DNA of 64,000 nucleotides from Nymphalis io (taxonomy: Eukaryota > Arthropoda > Insecta > Lepidoptera > Nymphalidae): NCBI RefSeq assembly GCF_905147045.1, contig NC_065916.1, positions 3,810,561 through 3,874,560 on the forward strand, written 5' to 3'. Shown piece after piece: positions 30,987 through 43,124 of the stretch (positions are counted from its first letter, which is position 1; every line of letters starts with the position of its first letter). The notes beneath the pieces were generated by a model that did not search any database, had not been told where the DNA came from, and saw only the letters and a list, made by a program, of their open reading frames with translations. The translations under genes were made by a program, and so were the position numbers.

Positions 30987-32624
30987 ATGTATTTTAACTC
31001 TCAGGTTGGATACAATGGACACGATATAGCAAATATGTTTAATTCTTATTTTCATTCAATTTTTGAGGATAATAGTGGAAATCAAACAATGGATCACCAT
31101 TCTACTAGCGCAAATCAGACTATCATCAGCTCTATCGAGATTGTTGACAAAAAAGTAGAACGAAATTTATCGAACATAGATACATCCAAGGGTTATGGTC
31201 CAGATGGAATACATCCCATTTTCTTAAAAAACTGCAGTAAAGTGTTATGTGTGCCTTTAACAATGCTTTTCAAAAAATCATCGGACAACGGATTATTACC
31301 AACTATTTGGAAAAAATCTTTAATTACGCCGATTTATAAGTCTGGAAATAAAAACGATATAAAAAACTATCGCGGTATTTCTAAATTGTCAGTTATTCCA
31401 AAACTTTTTGAAAAGATTGTCTATGATACGATATTTCCATTATTAAGGCCTCTACTTACCTGTAACCAACATGGTTTTATTAATAAGCGATCCACTGAGT
31501 CCAATCTGTGTGAGTTCTTGCATACAGTATTGAGTGCTATGGAAGTTGGTTTCCAGGTAGATGTCGTATACACTGATTACTCGAAAGCATTTGATAAGAT
31601 ATCGCACAATTTGTTATTACAAAAACTTAACAACATCGGTATACATGGTGACCTTCTACGTTGGCTTACATCTTATCTCCGCGAAAGATCTCAAGCCGTT
31701 GCTATTAAAGGATATACGTCTAGTTTTATTCCTGTAACATCGGGTGTACCACAAGGTTCTCACCTTGGCCCTTTACTTTTTAACATTTTTATTAATGACG
31801 TAACTAATTGTTTCAAAAATTCTCAAGTTTTATTATACGCTGATGACACTAAAATTTTTAAGATAATAAAAAATAATCAAGACTGTTTTCATTTACAAGA
31901 GGATTTATATAAATTAGGACAATATTGCATTGCTAATAATTTGCAGCTTAATGTTGACAAGTGCTGTGTAATTACATTTTCGAAAAAAAAAGAACAAATA
32001 ATTTTTGACTATTCCATATTTAATACTAAATTAAAAAGGGTAACCGAGGTGAGAGACCTTGGGGTACAACTAGACAACAAACTTATATTCGATAAGCATA
32101 TTGAGGAAATAGTGATGAAGTCGTATAAAATGCTTGGATTTATCTTTCGGCAAGGGGCAGATTTTAAAAATATTCATACCTTTGTAATTTTGTACAATGC
32201 TTTCGTTAGATCACATTTAGAGTATGCGTCAACTGTTTGGAATCCACAATATGCAAAATATGTCAACTTAATTGAAAATATACAAAACAAATTTATCAGG
32301 AGGTTGCGATACAAATTTACTTTTCATGACTCTGTTTTTATGCCACTTGAAGAACGTAGAGAACAAAGAGACCAAATGTTTCTTTACAAAATATTAAATA
32401 ATTTAATTGATTCTCCATATCTGCTCAGTGAGATTTTATTTAAGTGTCCTCGTTTTAACGCTCGCTCTCAGGATACTTTTTCAATACCCATTTATAAAAC
32501 AAATTATTTCAAAAATTCTTTTATTCTAAGATCTTGTAATAGTCATAATAGAAAATACAACCACATTGATCTGTTTAAAAATAGTTTAAGTAAATTTTAT
32601 AATCTTGTGAAAAATACTTATTAG
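30987..32624 (+). pseudogene. LINE ORF2, reverse transcriptase
   Basis: 545 residues open. RT motifs are SKGYGPDGIHPIFLKNC, YTDYSKAFDKISHN, SGVPQGSHLGPLLFNIFIND and LLYADDTKIFK. The C-terminus has VRSHLEYASTVWNP, as in the 15.1-kb ORF2. The frame differs from the upstream segment, so a frameshift lies between 30,945 and 30,987. The RT core looks intact, but the endonuclease is gone. Confidence 0.9.
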
Positions 32625-32815
32625 TAATTAACCATAACCATATTTACGTTAAAATTTTACTTTGTCATAAATAGTTATATTTTATGTAACATCAAAATTA
32701 GTCCACTTCCCTGTTAAAACAGTAGTGGAAACTTAACTGGCATAAGTGTTAAAATATGATTATTATATTAAGTTGTAATATACGATATGCTGTATGTTTC
32801 CCTAATAAATAAATA

Positions 32816-33270
32816 AATTACAGTGTTAATGTACCAGGAGATCATAAACAATGTGTCGGTCTTACCGAACGATTAGATTAAAAGAGTCAATTAGTTCCAG
32901 TTAGGATTACAGTGTTAATGTACCAGGAGATCATAAACAGTGAGTCGGTCTCACCGAACGATAAGATTAAAAGAGTCAATTAGTTTCAGTTAGGATTACA
33001 GTGTTAATGTACCAGGAGATCATAAACAGTGTGTCGGTCTCATCGAACGATTAGATTAAAAGAGTCAATTAGTTCCAGTTAGGATTACAGTGTTAATGTA
33101 CCAGGAAATCATAAACTGTGAGTCGGTCTCACCGAACGATTAGATTAAAAGAGTCAATTATATTCAGTTAGGATTACAGTGTTAATGTACCAGGAGATCA
33201 TAAACAGTGAGTCGGTCTCACCGAACGATTAGATTAAAAGAGTCAATTAGTTTCAGTTAGGATTACAGTG
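32816..33270 (+). repeat. 89-bp satellite array
   Basis: Five monomers. Successive AGTGTTAATG words are 89 bp apart (for example 32,822 and 32,911). Confidence 0.93.
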
Positions 33271-33467
33271 TTTGCATTTGTGTGCATGAACATGTCTGTT
33301 TGTCCTGAGTCTGGGTGTAATTTTCTGTATAAATATGTATTTACATAAGAAAAGTAGTATATGTAGTATATCAGTTGTCTGGTTTCCATAGCACGAGTTT
33401 TGTACAAGCTTAATTTGGGATCAGATGGCCGTGTGTGAAAAATGTCCCAGGATGTTATTATTATTAG
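33271..33467 (+). mobile_element. SINE-A, 5'-truncated array copy
   Basis: Starts at TTGCATTTGTGTGCATG, lacking the tRNA head. The same truncation point recurs at 34,121 and 59,738, so the junction was amplified with the satellite. Confidence 0.85.
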
Positions 33468-34120
33468 TTTCAAAGATTTAGAATTAGGATTACGTTGTTA
33501 ATGTACCAGGAGAACATAAACAGTGAGACGGTTTCACCGAACGATTAGATTAAAAGAGTCAATTAGTTTCAGTTAGGATTACAGTGTTAATGTACCAGGA
33601 GATCATAAACAGTGTGTCGGTCTCACCGAACGATTAGTTTAAAAGAGTCAATTAGTTTCAGTTAGGATTACAGTGTTAATGTACCAGGAGATCATAAACA
33701 GTGAGACGGTCTCACCGAACGATTAGATTAAAAGAGTCAATTAGTTCCAGTTATGATTACAGTGTTAATGTACCAGGAGATCATAAACAGTGAGTCGGTC
33801 TCACCGAACGATTAGATAAAAAGAGTCAATTAGTTTCAGTTAGGATTACAGTGTTAATGTACCAGGAGATCATAAACAGTGTGTCGGTCTCACCGAACGA
33901 TTAGATTAAAAGAGTCAATTAGTTCCAGTTAGGATTACAGTGTTAATGTACCAGGAGATCATAAAAAGTGAATCGGTCTCACCGAACGATTAGATTAAAA
34001 GATCATAAACAGTAAGTCGGTCTCACCGAACGATTAGATTAAAAGATCATAAACAGTAAGTCGGTCTCACCGTACGATTAGATTAAAAGAGTCAATTAGT
34101 TTCAGTAAGGATTACAGTGT
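33468..34120 (+). repeat. 89-bp satellite array
   Basis: About seven monomers, including shortened ones (AAAAGATCATAAACAGTAAG) that lack half a unit. Confidence 0.92.
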
Positions 34121-34215
34121 TTGCATTTGTGTGCATGAACATGTCTGTTTGTCCTGAGTCTGGGTGTAATTTTCTGTATAAATATGTATTTACATAAGAA
34201 AAGTAGTATATGTAG
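34121..34215 (+). mobile_element. SINE-A left part, split by Gypsy element
   Basis: Continues at 40,016 after the LTR element. Ends in GTAG, the 4-bp duplicated target. Confidence 0.88.
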
Positions 34216-34461
34216 TGTTGGAGGAAGACTAATATTTTAATTCAGCAACACCACACCTGCCTATATAAGACGAGATGTTGGCGATAAGAGCTCATTATTA
34301 CGTTAACTTTTGAAGTGTGCGGAAGCTCTGCCCGAATAATTACCGATTTAATTAAATTACTAATTATTTTATGTTTGTTTAAAGTCATAAATTGTGTATG
34401 TACTTGAGGCCGAAGGCCAAATAAATCTTTTTTTATTTTAATAATTGTTTGATTTATAACA
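34216..34461 (+). repeat. 5' LTR
   Basis: 246 bp starting TGTTGGAGG and ending TTTATAACA. Contains TATATAAG near 34,262 (TATA-like) and AATAAA near 34,418 (polyadenylation signal). The primer-binding site should follow, at TCAGAAGTGGGATTCGAAG; I do not assign the tRNA. Confidence 0.93.
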
Positions 34462-34586
34462 TCAGAAGTGGGATTCGAAGTTTGTTATAGCCGCAAACAC
34501 ATTTCTGGTGCTATAGATGAAACTTAATTCTACCCTCCCACGCGGTTTAGTAATTTAAATATTCGGGCAATGCTTCCATCAGTGTA

Positions 34587-35652
34587 ATGTCGAACAACGA
34601 TAAACGTAACAAACGAAGACGTCGAGGACAAACTCCACCCAACTCAATGGAAGAGATCCTGACCAGACTGCGCGCTTTGGAGGAGCAGTCTCGTGCGTCT
34701 GTGTAGACGCAAGCCAGTGCATCAGTCAGTGCTGGCACTAGTCGCTCTGTCGCGCTGCAAAGCGCCACACCAGCAGCCGCATCGACGCCTGGGGCGTCGA
34801 CTCCGCCACGCGACTATGTGGTTACGCCGCCACCGACTCCGCAAACCAGCCAGACGGGATTATCGCAGTCCGAAGATGTGGTGACGAATGCTGCCGAGCG
34901 GCTCTTGACCGCTATCAGCTGTGCTCAGGTCAGATCCAATCGATATTTTGTCTCTGATTTTGATCCGAGTGTTCATGACTTCATGACACGTGGTGTGATG
35001 AGGTAGAAAGAGCGCGTATTTTGAACCAATGGGGCAACAAAGAATGCCTTGCTCGCATCGGACATTGTCTGAAAGGGGAATCTCGCACCTGGCTTAGCCA
35101 ATGGACAAGTGATATTCGCACATGGTCCAATTTCAAACAAGAATTAAAAGCCTTATGCCCACGCTCTGTCGATGTCGCGAATATTCTTTATGACGTTATG
35201 CGAACAGAGTCCGACAAATACTCCACATACGCCGAATATGCTCGTAGATCGCTTTTAAGGTTACGCATAGTTAAAGGTCTAAGCAACGAGCTACTTACTG
35301 CCATTATTATACGTGGAATCGTAGACCCACAAATCCGCGCTATGGCTATTAACGCTAAATTATCGCCCGATTCTATAGTGGAGTTTTTGTCTAGCTTTGT
35401 TAAACCTTCTAACAATTCAAATAGAAAAATATCTACTAACTATAGTCGGTTTGATAAATTCTCTAATAATAATAATTTAAATCGCAACCTTTTAAAACGC
35501 AAATACAGTTCAAACGATTCAAAATCAATTAAATGTTATCATTGTAAGCAATTTGGCCATAAAAGTGTAGATTTTAGTAAACGATTGAATACAACTACAA
35601 ATAATAATAACAACGAAAGAGCAATCGCGCTACCGGCAACGTCTCGTGTTGA
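34587..35652 (+). pseudogene. Gypsy gag, broken
   Basis: Starts MSNNDKRNKRRRRGQ. A TAG at 34,704 stops it at codon 40, and a frameshift near 34,980 follows. The capsid part then reads WGNKECLARIGHCLKGESRT in another frame. The first zinc knuckle CYHCKQFGHKSVDF has lost its last Cys (Asp instead); the second, CTFCKKVGHSENMC, is intact but lies beyond the LINE-K insertion. Confidence 0.85.
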
Positions 35653-35751
35653 TTTTTTTTTTTTTTTTATGTGCCCCGGGATGGCAAATGACTCTACTCC
35701 ACCTGATGGTAAGTGGTAGTAGAGTCCAAACGCGACGACGTCCAGTACGAT
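35653..35751 (-). mobile_element. LINE-K 3' end inserted in gag
   Basis: A 99-bp 5'-truncated LINE-K fragment with its poly(A) as a T16 run at 35,653. Flanked by GTGTTGA (35,646-35,652 and 35,752-35,758). Confidence 0.85.
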
Positions 35752-35955
35752 GTGTTGAAGTGTACATTTTGTAAAAAAGTAGGTCATTCCGAGAATATGT
35801 GTTTTGCCAAAGAACGGTCGAGTTCACGAAACAATAATTGTGTTAATTTTTGTCGCGAACTTGTGGGTAGTTATAAAAATCGTGACGTAACAACTGCTGT
35901 TATCTCGGGAATCCCGTTAGATGTTTTGATCGATAGTGGTTCATGAGTCTCTCTA
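35752..35955 (+). pseudogene. Gypsy second zinc knuckle and protease start
   Basis: Carries CTFCKKVGHSENMC, then the aspartic protease active site VLIDSGS. The codon after DSGS is TGA (35,944-35,946), with VSLMSKNI continuing in the same frame, so a single nonsense change stops the polyprotein. Confidence 0.85.
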
Positions 35956-38367
35956 ATGTCGAAAAATATTGTTAAACATTTTTCATGTCAATTAAGACCT
36001 ACAAATCAATTATTACGTGGCTTAGGTGATATAGAAGTGAAATCAGAATCATATGTAACGTTGCCCGTTGAATTCAGTGACTTAACAATAGAAATTGATT
36101 TTTATATCGTCGATGATAATAATTTAAATGTACCTGTAATTATTGGCACCGACGTGTTAAATAGAAAAGGCATAACTTATGTTAGGACCGGTGATTGTCA
36201 GCGTATAATTCGCAGTGAACCTATTGAAAGCAATATTTTGCCAGTAAATTCAATTTGTTTATCCGAACAAGTAAATACATCTGTGTCTGGAAAAGATAGG
36301 GAACGATTTTTAGAGATTCTAGCCAAGTATTCAAAATTCTTTTTAAGTGGTACCGCGATCACAACTGTAAAGGATAGTGAAATGCATATTAAACTGACAA
36401 CTAATGTACCCGTGTATTATAGACCCTATAAATTATCACACGATGAAAAATTAAAAGTTCGCGAAATAGTTAAAGATTTGCTTAATAAAGGTATAATTCG
36501 TGAATCTGACTCGGAGTACGCTAGCCCAATTCTATTGGTGAAAAAGAAAGATGGTTCTGATAGAATGGTGGTGGACTACCGTGCACTGAATCGGATTACT
36601 GTTAAAACTAGACATCCCCTACCGTTGATTAATGACTACATAGACCGATTAGGTAAAGCTCGCTGGTTTAGTTCCTTAGATATGGTATCTGGGTTTCACC
36701 GACTTAGAGTTGCTGAGGAGTCTATTCATAAGACGGCATTTGTTACCCCGGAAGGCCACTACGAATATTGTAAGGTCCCCTACGGATTAGAAAATGCACC
36801 GATTTTTTATCAGAAAACTATTGCTAAGACGCTAAAATCCTTTATTGAGGCCGGACAGGTTGTAGTCTATATCGATGACGTACTTATATTGACACAAAGC
36901 ATTAACGAAAACCTTATTTTATTAGATTCGGTAATTAAAACTTTGACAGAGGCAGGATTTTCTATCAACTTAAAGAAATGCACTTTTCTAACCAATGAAA
37001 TCGAATATCTCGGTAGGATTATACGCGATGGTCAGGTTAGGCCGAGCACTTATAAAATTGACGCGTTAGTTAAATCACCACCCCCGAATAATGTCAAACA
37101 GGTGCGGCAATTCCTAGGCCTCGCTGGGTATTTTCGTAGATACATATCTAATCACGCGATTAAGACCGCGCGCATTGCAGCCCTAACTAGGAAGGGAATA
37201 ATTTTTGACTGGACCGCCGAACATGAAAACGCACGTCAGGAAATAATTTCTTATTTAACAAATGAACCAATTCTAGCTATATTCGACCCTGACTTAATGA
37301 CCGAATTACATACTGATGCCAGTTCAATTGGCTATGGCGGTATTCTTATGCAAATACATAAAGACGGTTGTAGGCGGGTAGTCGTATATTTTAGTAAATT
37401 AACTGCCGGCGCGGAGTCCAAATACCACAGCTATGAGTTGGAGACCCTTGCCGTAGTAAAATCATTGCAACATTTTAGACAATATTTAATTGGCAAAACT
37501 TTTAAAATAATCACAGATTGTAATGCGCTAAAAATGACGCAACGCAAAAAGGATCTCCAACCCAGAGTTGCAAGGTGGTGGATGTATATGCAGGATTTTG
37601 ATTTCTTGCTAGAATATCGTAAGGGCACACTTATGTCACATGTCGATTATTTAAGCAGAAACCCGGTCAATGTTGTCGATATCATTCGAAAGCCCCAAAA
37701 TTGGGCTCAAGTGGCACAAGCAGGTGACGAGGAAACTATTTCTTTGTTAGAGAAATTAAATAACGGTGAATTAGATAACACGCGTTATGTAAAACGTAAT
37801 GACCTCTTGTATTATAAATACGACGTCACGGGTGAGCAAGCGCGATTCTTGTGTTATGTACCAAAAGCATTTAGATTAAGCTTGTTACGCGTTTTCCACG
37901 ATGAGCATGAACACATCGGTATAGACAAGACGATTGATCTGATCCTACGGCACTTTTGGTTCCCCGGTCTAAGACGATTTGTCGCGAAATATGTCACACA
38001 ATGCGTTATTTGCATTTCTCATAAACAAACTCCCCGAGCACCTTTACAACCTATATCTTCGTGGCAAAAAGATTCGGTACCATTTGACGTGATACACGCC
38101 GACGTACTCGGGCCGCTGAGAGATAGCGATGGTCATAAACACGTACTCATTATAATTGACGCATATACAAAATATTGTTTACTGTTCGCGTTAACACGCC
38201 AAGATAGTAGTGAGCTAAAGCGTGTAATAACTCAAATTATATCGTTGTTCGGTACTTTTAAAAAGCTAGTGTGCGATAGAAGTCGTATGTTTGATAATTA
38301 CGAATTTATTAACTGGATATCTGGTTACGGTGTCGAAGTGCATTTTATTACTCCCGAAATGCACCAA
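35956..38367 (+). pseudogene. Gypsy pol: RT, RNase H, integrase (interrupted)
   Basis: About 800 residues open. The RT has SPILLVKKKDGSDRMVVDYR and the catalytic VVYIDDVLIL near residue 305. The RNase H has LHTDASSIGYGGIL near 452. The integrase has an HHCC finger (HDEHEHIGIDKT ... CVIC near 647), then DDE residues D near 714 (IHADVLG) and D near 772 (VCDRS). The final Glu lies after the SINE-B insertion. The polyprotein would copy and integrate the element's RNA genome. Confidence 0.92.
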
Positions 38368-38673
38368 AAAAAAGCCGAGATGGCCCAGTGGTAAGAACGC
38401 GTGAATCTTAACCGATGATAGTGGGTTCAAACCCGGGCAAGCACCACTGAATTTTCATGTGCTTAATTTGTGATTATAATTCATCTCGTGCTTTACGGTG
38501 AAGGAAAACATCGTGAGGAAACCTGCATGTGTCTAATTTCACTGAAATTCTGCCACATGTGAATTCTACCAACCCGCATTGAAGCAGCGTGGTGGAATAA
38601 GCTCCAAACCTTCTCATCAAAAAGAGGAGAGGAGGCCTTTAGCCCAGCAGTGGGACATTCACAGGCTGTTACG
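38368..38673 (+). mobile_element. SINE-B insertion in integrase
   Basis: Metulj-like SINE flanked by GAAATGCACCAA and GAAATACACCAA (38,356 and 38,674; one mismatch). It separates the second and third catalytic acidic residues of the integrase. Confidence 0.93.
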
Positions 38674-39255
38674 GAAATACACCAAGAAAACGGCCAAGTT
38701 GAACGTTACTGCCGCACAGTACTTAATATGATAAGGGTTGAAGTAAATTATAATAAAAATGATTGGTCAAAAGTATTGTGGAAATTACAACTAGTATTAA
38801 ATATCACTAAACATAAGACAACCCAATACCCGGCACTTAATCTTCTCATTGGCACCGATTCGACTACTCCGTTAATAAATAGCTTGATTAAAGACATAAC
38901 CTACGAAGGTTCAAATCCAAATCGCGACGCTACTCGCGAATTAAAAAGGCAACGAGCTGAAGAGCTTATTCGCGATAATAGAAACAAACAAGATGCTTCT
39001 GTTAATAAAAATAGAAAACCTCCTAAAATGTATCAAGTAAATGACTTGGTTTACGTGATCAAGAATTCTCAAAGCACCGGGAAACTTGATAGTGGTATGA
39101 GAGGCCCTTATAAAGTAACGAAGGCGCTCCCTAATGATAGATACGAAGTCCAATTGTTGGCTGGTGCCTATGGCAAAACTACTCGGGTAGCTGCAACATA
39201 TATGGTTTTATGGAAGGGTGAATGGACACCTGAAACTTGTGCTGCATTTTTTTAA
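38674..39255 (+). pseudogene. Gypsy integrase C-terminus
   Basis: Resumes with ENGQVERYCRTVLNM, containing the DDE glutamate, and ends with a chromatin-binding-type tail (RGPYKVTKALPNDRYEVQ) and a stop at 39,255. The frame is intact apart from the SINE. Confidence 0.88.
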
Positions 39256-39769
39256 GGTATTTACTTGTTGTGCATGAGTTGTTATTTGTCTTGACTTTAT
39301 TTATTTATTGTAACATGTAAATATGAGACGTGCTAGTGGAAAAGACCCATGTAAAACCTGTGCGTGCGGTATTGGGTTGACCACAATGGTTTCTGGGGTG
39401 AGTCGGTTGCGCAGCTGACAACAGACCTGTGTAAATCCATGATGTATAGGTATCTGGGGTGACCTACTATAGACTGATATAAAACCTGTTCGTACACACG
39501 ACTTTTTGCGAGGTATTCGGTTGCGTGGGACCAGACCTGTGTAAAACCTATGTAGTCTATTCAAACTGACTTGTGTAGTTGACAAATATACAAATATATG
39601 CCTTGTTGAGTAATAGAACAGACGTGACTAATGATGGATTTTTGTGTGTTTATTTCCTCAGAAACCAATGATGACAATGCTGAGCAGTTATCGGATGTTG
39701 TGGGTGTTACCGGTCCATCCACAAGTTCATCTGAGGGCTTCAGGGACGCAGCCCCGTCAGGAGAGGCCG
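39256..39769 (+). other. Gypsy 3' untranslated region and polypurine tract
   Basis: Noncoding apart from short chance ORFs. A purine-rich AGGAGAGG at about 39,759-39,766 just before the LTR is the likely polypurine primer. Confidence 0.6.
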
Positions 39770-40015
39770 TGTTGGAGGAAGACTAATATTTTAATTCAGC
39801 AACACCACACCTGCCTATATAAGACGAGATGTTGGCGATAAGAGCTCATTATTACGTTAACTTTTGAAGTATGCGGAAGCTCTGCCCGAATAATTACCGA
39901 TTTAATTAAATTACTAATTATTTTATGTTTGTTTAAAGTCATAAATTGTGTATGTACTTGAGGCCGAAGGCCAAATAAATCTTTTTTTATTTTAATAATT
40001 GTTTGATTTATAACA
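39770..40015 (+). repeat. 3' LTR
   Basis: 246 bp. One difference from the 5' LTR by eye (TATGCGG here, TGTGCGG there). Confidence 0.93.
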
Positions 40016-40120
40016 GTAGTATATCAGTTGTCTGGTTTCCATAGCACGAGTTTTGTACAAGCTTAATTTGGGATCAGATGGCCGTGTGTGAAAAATGTCC
40101 CAGGATATTATTATTATTAG
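40016..40120 (+). mobile_element. SINE-A right part
   Basis: Continuation of 34,121-34,215 with (ATT)n tail and the standard satellite junction. Confidence 0.85.
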
Positions 40121-40730
40121 TTTCAAATATTTAGAATTAGGATTACGTTGTTAATGTACCAGGAGAACATAAACAGTGAGACGGTCTCACCGAACGATTA
40201 GATTAAAAGAGTCAATTAGTTTCAGTTAGGATTACAGTGTTAATGTACCAGGAGATCATAAACAGTGAGTCGGTCTCACCGAACGATTAGATTAAAAGAG
40301 TCAATTAGTTTCAGTTAGGATTACAGTGTTAATGTACCAGGAGATCATAAACAATGAGTCGGTCTCACCGAACGATTAGATTAAAAGAGTCAATTAGATT
40401 CAGTTAGAATTACAGTGTTAATGTACCAGGAGATCATAAACAGTGATTCGGTCTCACCGAACGATTAGATTAAAAGAGTCAATTAGTTCCAGTTAGGATT
40501 ACAGTGTTAATGTACCAGGAGATCATAAACAGTGAGACGGTTTCACCGAACGATTAGATTAAAAGAGTCAATTAGTTTCAGTTATGATTACAGTGTTAAT
40601 GTACCAGGAGCTTTACAGTTTTAATCTAACCGTTCGGTGAGACCGACACACTGTTTATGATCTCCTGGTACATTAACACTGTAATCCTAACTGAAACTAA
40701 TTGACTCTTTTAATCTATAATTGAATTATA
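40121..40730. repeat. 89-bp satellite with terminal inverted monomer
   Basis: Five to six forward monomers, then at about 40,620 the strand flips and one monomer follows in reverse orientation up to about 40,722. The same inversion junction is present at 60,247-60,362. Confidence 0.9.
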
Positions 40731-41092
40731 ATAATAATGTCCTCCAGACCGATTTCGGCTACGGCGGCCAATCTCAAGATTGATTAGCCAAATACGCAGG
40801 AGATATTATAGTGCACAAGTGTGTGCGCAAACACAGGTGCACTCCCTATTCCCTATCTCTCATAATCCGATGGGACGGCAATCCGATACGACCGGAAAGA
40901 GTTCAGGCGCAGGACCATCAGCTTTAAGTGCTTTCCGAGGCACGGGAGTGTACACATTTCCAACTTCCAGACTCCGGGCTGCTACTCAGAATTTTCTGAC
41001 AGACAAACCCAATAGCTTTTTTTATTTGCCCGACCTGGGAATTGACCCGGAGGGGGTCTGCCTTACATCAAGCCACTAGACCAACGAGGCAG
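40731..41092 (-). mobile_element. SINE-C
   Basis: Full-length SINE-C. The B-box side reads GGTCAATTCCCAGGTCGGGC on the minus strand. Near-identical to 60,372-60,739, including flanks to 60,905. Confidence 0.85.
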
Positions 41093-42910
41093 TCATAATT
41101 ATACGAGGACTTTGAAGAGAATAGATTAGCATCTCAACCACCCCATTTACCATTTCCCTGATAATAAATTATTTTTATTGGACAGAGAGTGTCTGACCAG
41201 AGACAAATATTAACAATCTACTTGATACTCAAATATCAATATTTGCAAAGAAGATAAATATACATTTCAACTAATTGTAAAAGGTGTATTAAATACAATA
41301 TTAACACGTACATAGTGCTATTTTGATTGATTTTAAATAAGAATGTTTAATTTAAATCTCAGTTTATTTGAAATTTCAAGTCAACTAACTTCTAAATAAG
41401 TTATTATTATAACAATTTAACATACGATAAGATTATCATATTCGTTTCACCGTGGCGTCACGGAAGGGTAGATAGGCAAACATGGTATAACTAAGAATTT
41501 AATGTTTTTGAATGTACATATTTTCAAATATAAAGACTTATAACCTTTTACTGTTGCAATTTCTGTCTCTTTTTTAATTTCGAATAGGAAGGCTAATGTA
41601 ATTTTGGTGGTAATTCTCCACCGCGTCATTGGCGTTTTAAGAAATATTAACCATCATTTATATTGTCAATGTGCCACCAACATTGGGAACCAAGATGTAA
41701 TATCCATTGTGTATGTACGTTATTTCATAAACCTAGTTATATAATTATTTAATATTAACTAGAAATTGGATGTATTATATTTTATAGACGTTTTGCATGT
41801 ATGTTATATACGTAATAAAAACTCTGACACTGATTAATTAACTGACTGAATAAAAATGAGTTATGAGTGAAAATTTGCTCGATCACATATGATGGTTTAT
41901 TAAAAATTTGTCCGCTAGTGTTAAATATATGAAAGTTTATATGGATGGTCCACATTTTTTTTATACAGTGTTGCCAACTTGGGGGTTTTCCCCCTAAATA
42001 TAAATATGTCAGATGAAATCAAATAGGATATTTTCAGGTTAGACATTTTTTAGGAGGAACATTTTTTAAAGAAATTCTCTCCGGGGATTAACTCTTCAGC
42101 TTCATTTAATTGAGTATATTTCAAGTTTACTAATGCTACTTGCAGTACTTGATTTGCTTTTTTTTAACATCATATTATAAATGTATTTTGTATTTGTTTC
42201 AATTCATCCGTCAGGAGGATGCTTCTAAGAGGTTGGCAACACTGTTTTTATGTAACATAAAAATACCATCATCGTTTGTCGTTTTTTGTAATTTAATCCG
42301 CAAGGCGAAACGCCCCCCACGCAATCATGAAGTGAACACGACAAGAAAACTGGTTACAGATACAATTAATATATTTAATTTATCTAGAATATTCTAGAGA
42401 GATCTCGAATTTTGCATTGGAGCCGTGTTCTATAGAATTCATGGTATGTACGGGAAGGTTTGCGTGACCCGGCCGATGGCTCTGTAACAAAACAATTTCG
42501 TTAATATATAAAAATGGCTGTTTGTGTATCTGTTTGTGATTAATAGAGTTCGGACCGTTTGTATGTCTCATGGATGATTTTATAATATCCACTTCGTTGT
42601 AACGCCGCTAGATGGCACTGTACCACATTAACAGCCACCTACCGGGTTTTGCTAGTAAAGTACAAAAGTGTCTGTTGGTCGAAGATATCTCTTCTTAAGA
42701 ACAAAACTTATTCCAACATGATTCAAAACAGTTACAGTATATAAATGTCCCACAGCTGGGCTAAAACCTCTCCTTCTCAGGAGAAGGTTTGAGCTTATTC
42801 CACAACCTGCTTCGATGCATGGATTTCCTTCACCGAACACTTATAAATTAAATATGTGAAAGTCGGTGGAGCTAGCGATCTCGGATACCAACACTGAGCT
42901 GACGATATAC

Positions 42911-42916
42911 TTTATT
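42911..42916 (-). terminator. Polyadenylation signal AATAAA (copy II)
   Basis: TTTATT on the plus strand, 12 bp beyond the ancestral stop codon (TCA, 42,928-42,930). Confidence 0.5.
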
Positions 42917-42927
42917 GGCTCAACAAT

Positions 42928-43102
42928 TCAACTGTAATTAGAAGTTATCGTTGGGTTCGTTGAGCGGTACCTGGTCCCCAGCCCCGCCGTGAACAATAGC
43001 CGGCGGCCCCGCACGAGGTACTCCGGACAGCGGGCGAACCTGAACAGCACGGAGGCCCCCTCGCCCGCCCTCAGCACGTTATACCCTAAAGGACATTATA
43101 CC
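42928..43102 (-). pseudogene. Gtpbp2: GTPBP2-like, C-terminal exon with start lesion (copy II)
   Basis: Encodes VLRAGEGASVLFRFARCPEY and GRRLLFTAGLGTRY, the last beta-barrel of the family, with the ancestral stop at 42,928. Relative to copy I, nine bases near the acceptor are replaced by thirteen that copy a nearby TTTAGGGTATA motif. From the usual acceptor the frame therefore runs into an early stop. The remainder is intact. Confidence 0.87.
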
Positions 43103-43124
43103 CTAAAGCGAAAAATATATCCGT

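Larger units (their letters stand above)
30083..32815 (+). mobile_element. PHD-type LINE, 5'-truncated, related to 14.9-19.3 kb
   Basis: Starts abruptly within the endonuclease and ends with AATAAATAAATAAAT at about 32,800-32,815, as the 14.9-kb element does. Split by a SINE-B insertion, with a further frameshift. Confidence 0.85.
34216..40015 (+). mobile_element. Ty3/Gypsy LTR retrotransposon, defective
   Basis: 246-bp LTRs with TG...CA ends and a GTAG target duplication (34,212-34,215; 40,016-40,019). Order is gag, protease, RT, RNase H, integrase; no envelope-like ORF. The interior is disabled by a nonsense codon, frameshift, LINE-K insertion, protease stop and SINE-B insertion, yet the LTRs differ at one position. 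Confidence 0.93.

Noticed and set aside
35653..35735. Unusual gag peptide with a Phe run
   Set aside because: The Phe run is the poly(A) tail of a reversed LINE-K insertion, confirmed by the flanking GTGTTGA duplication.
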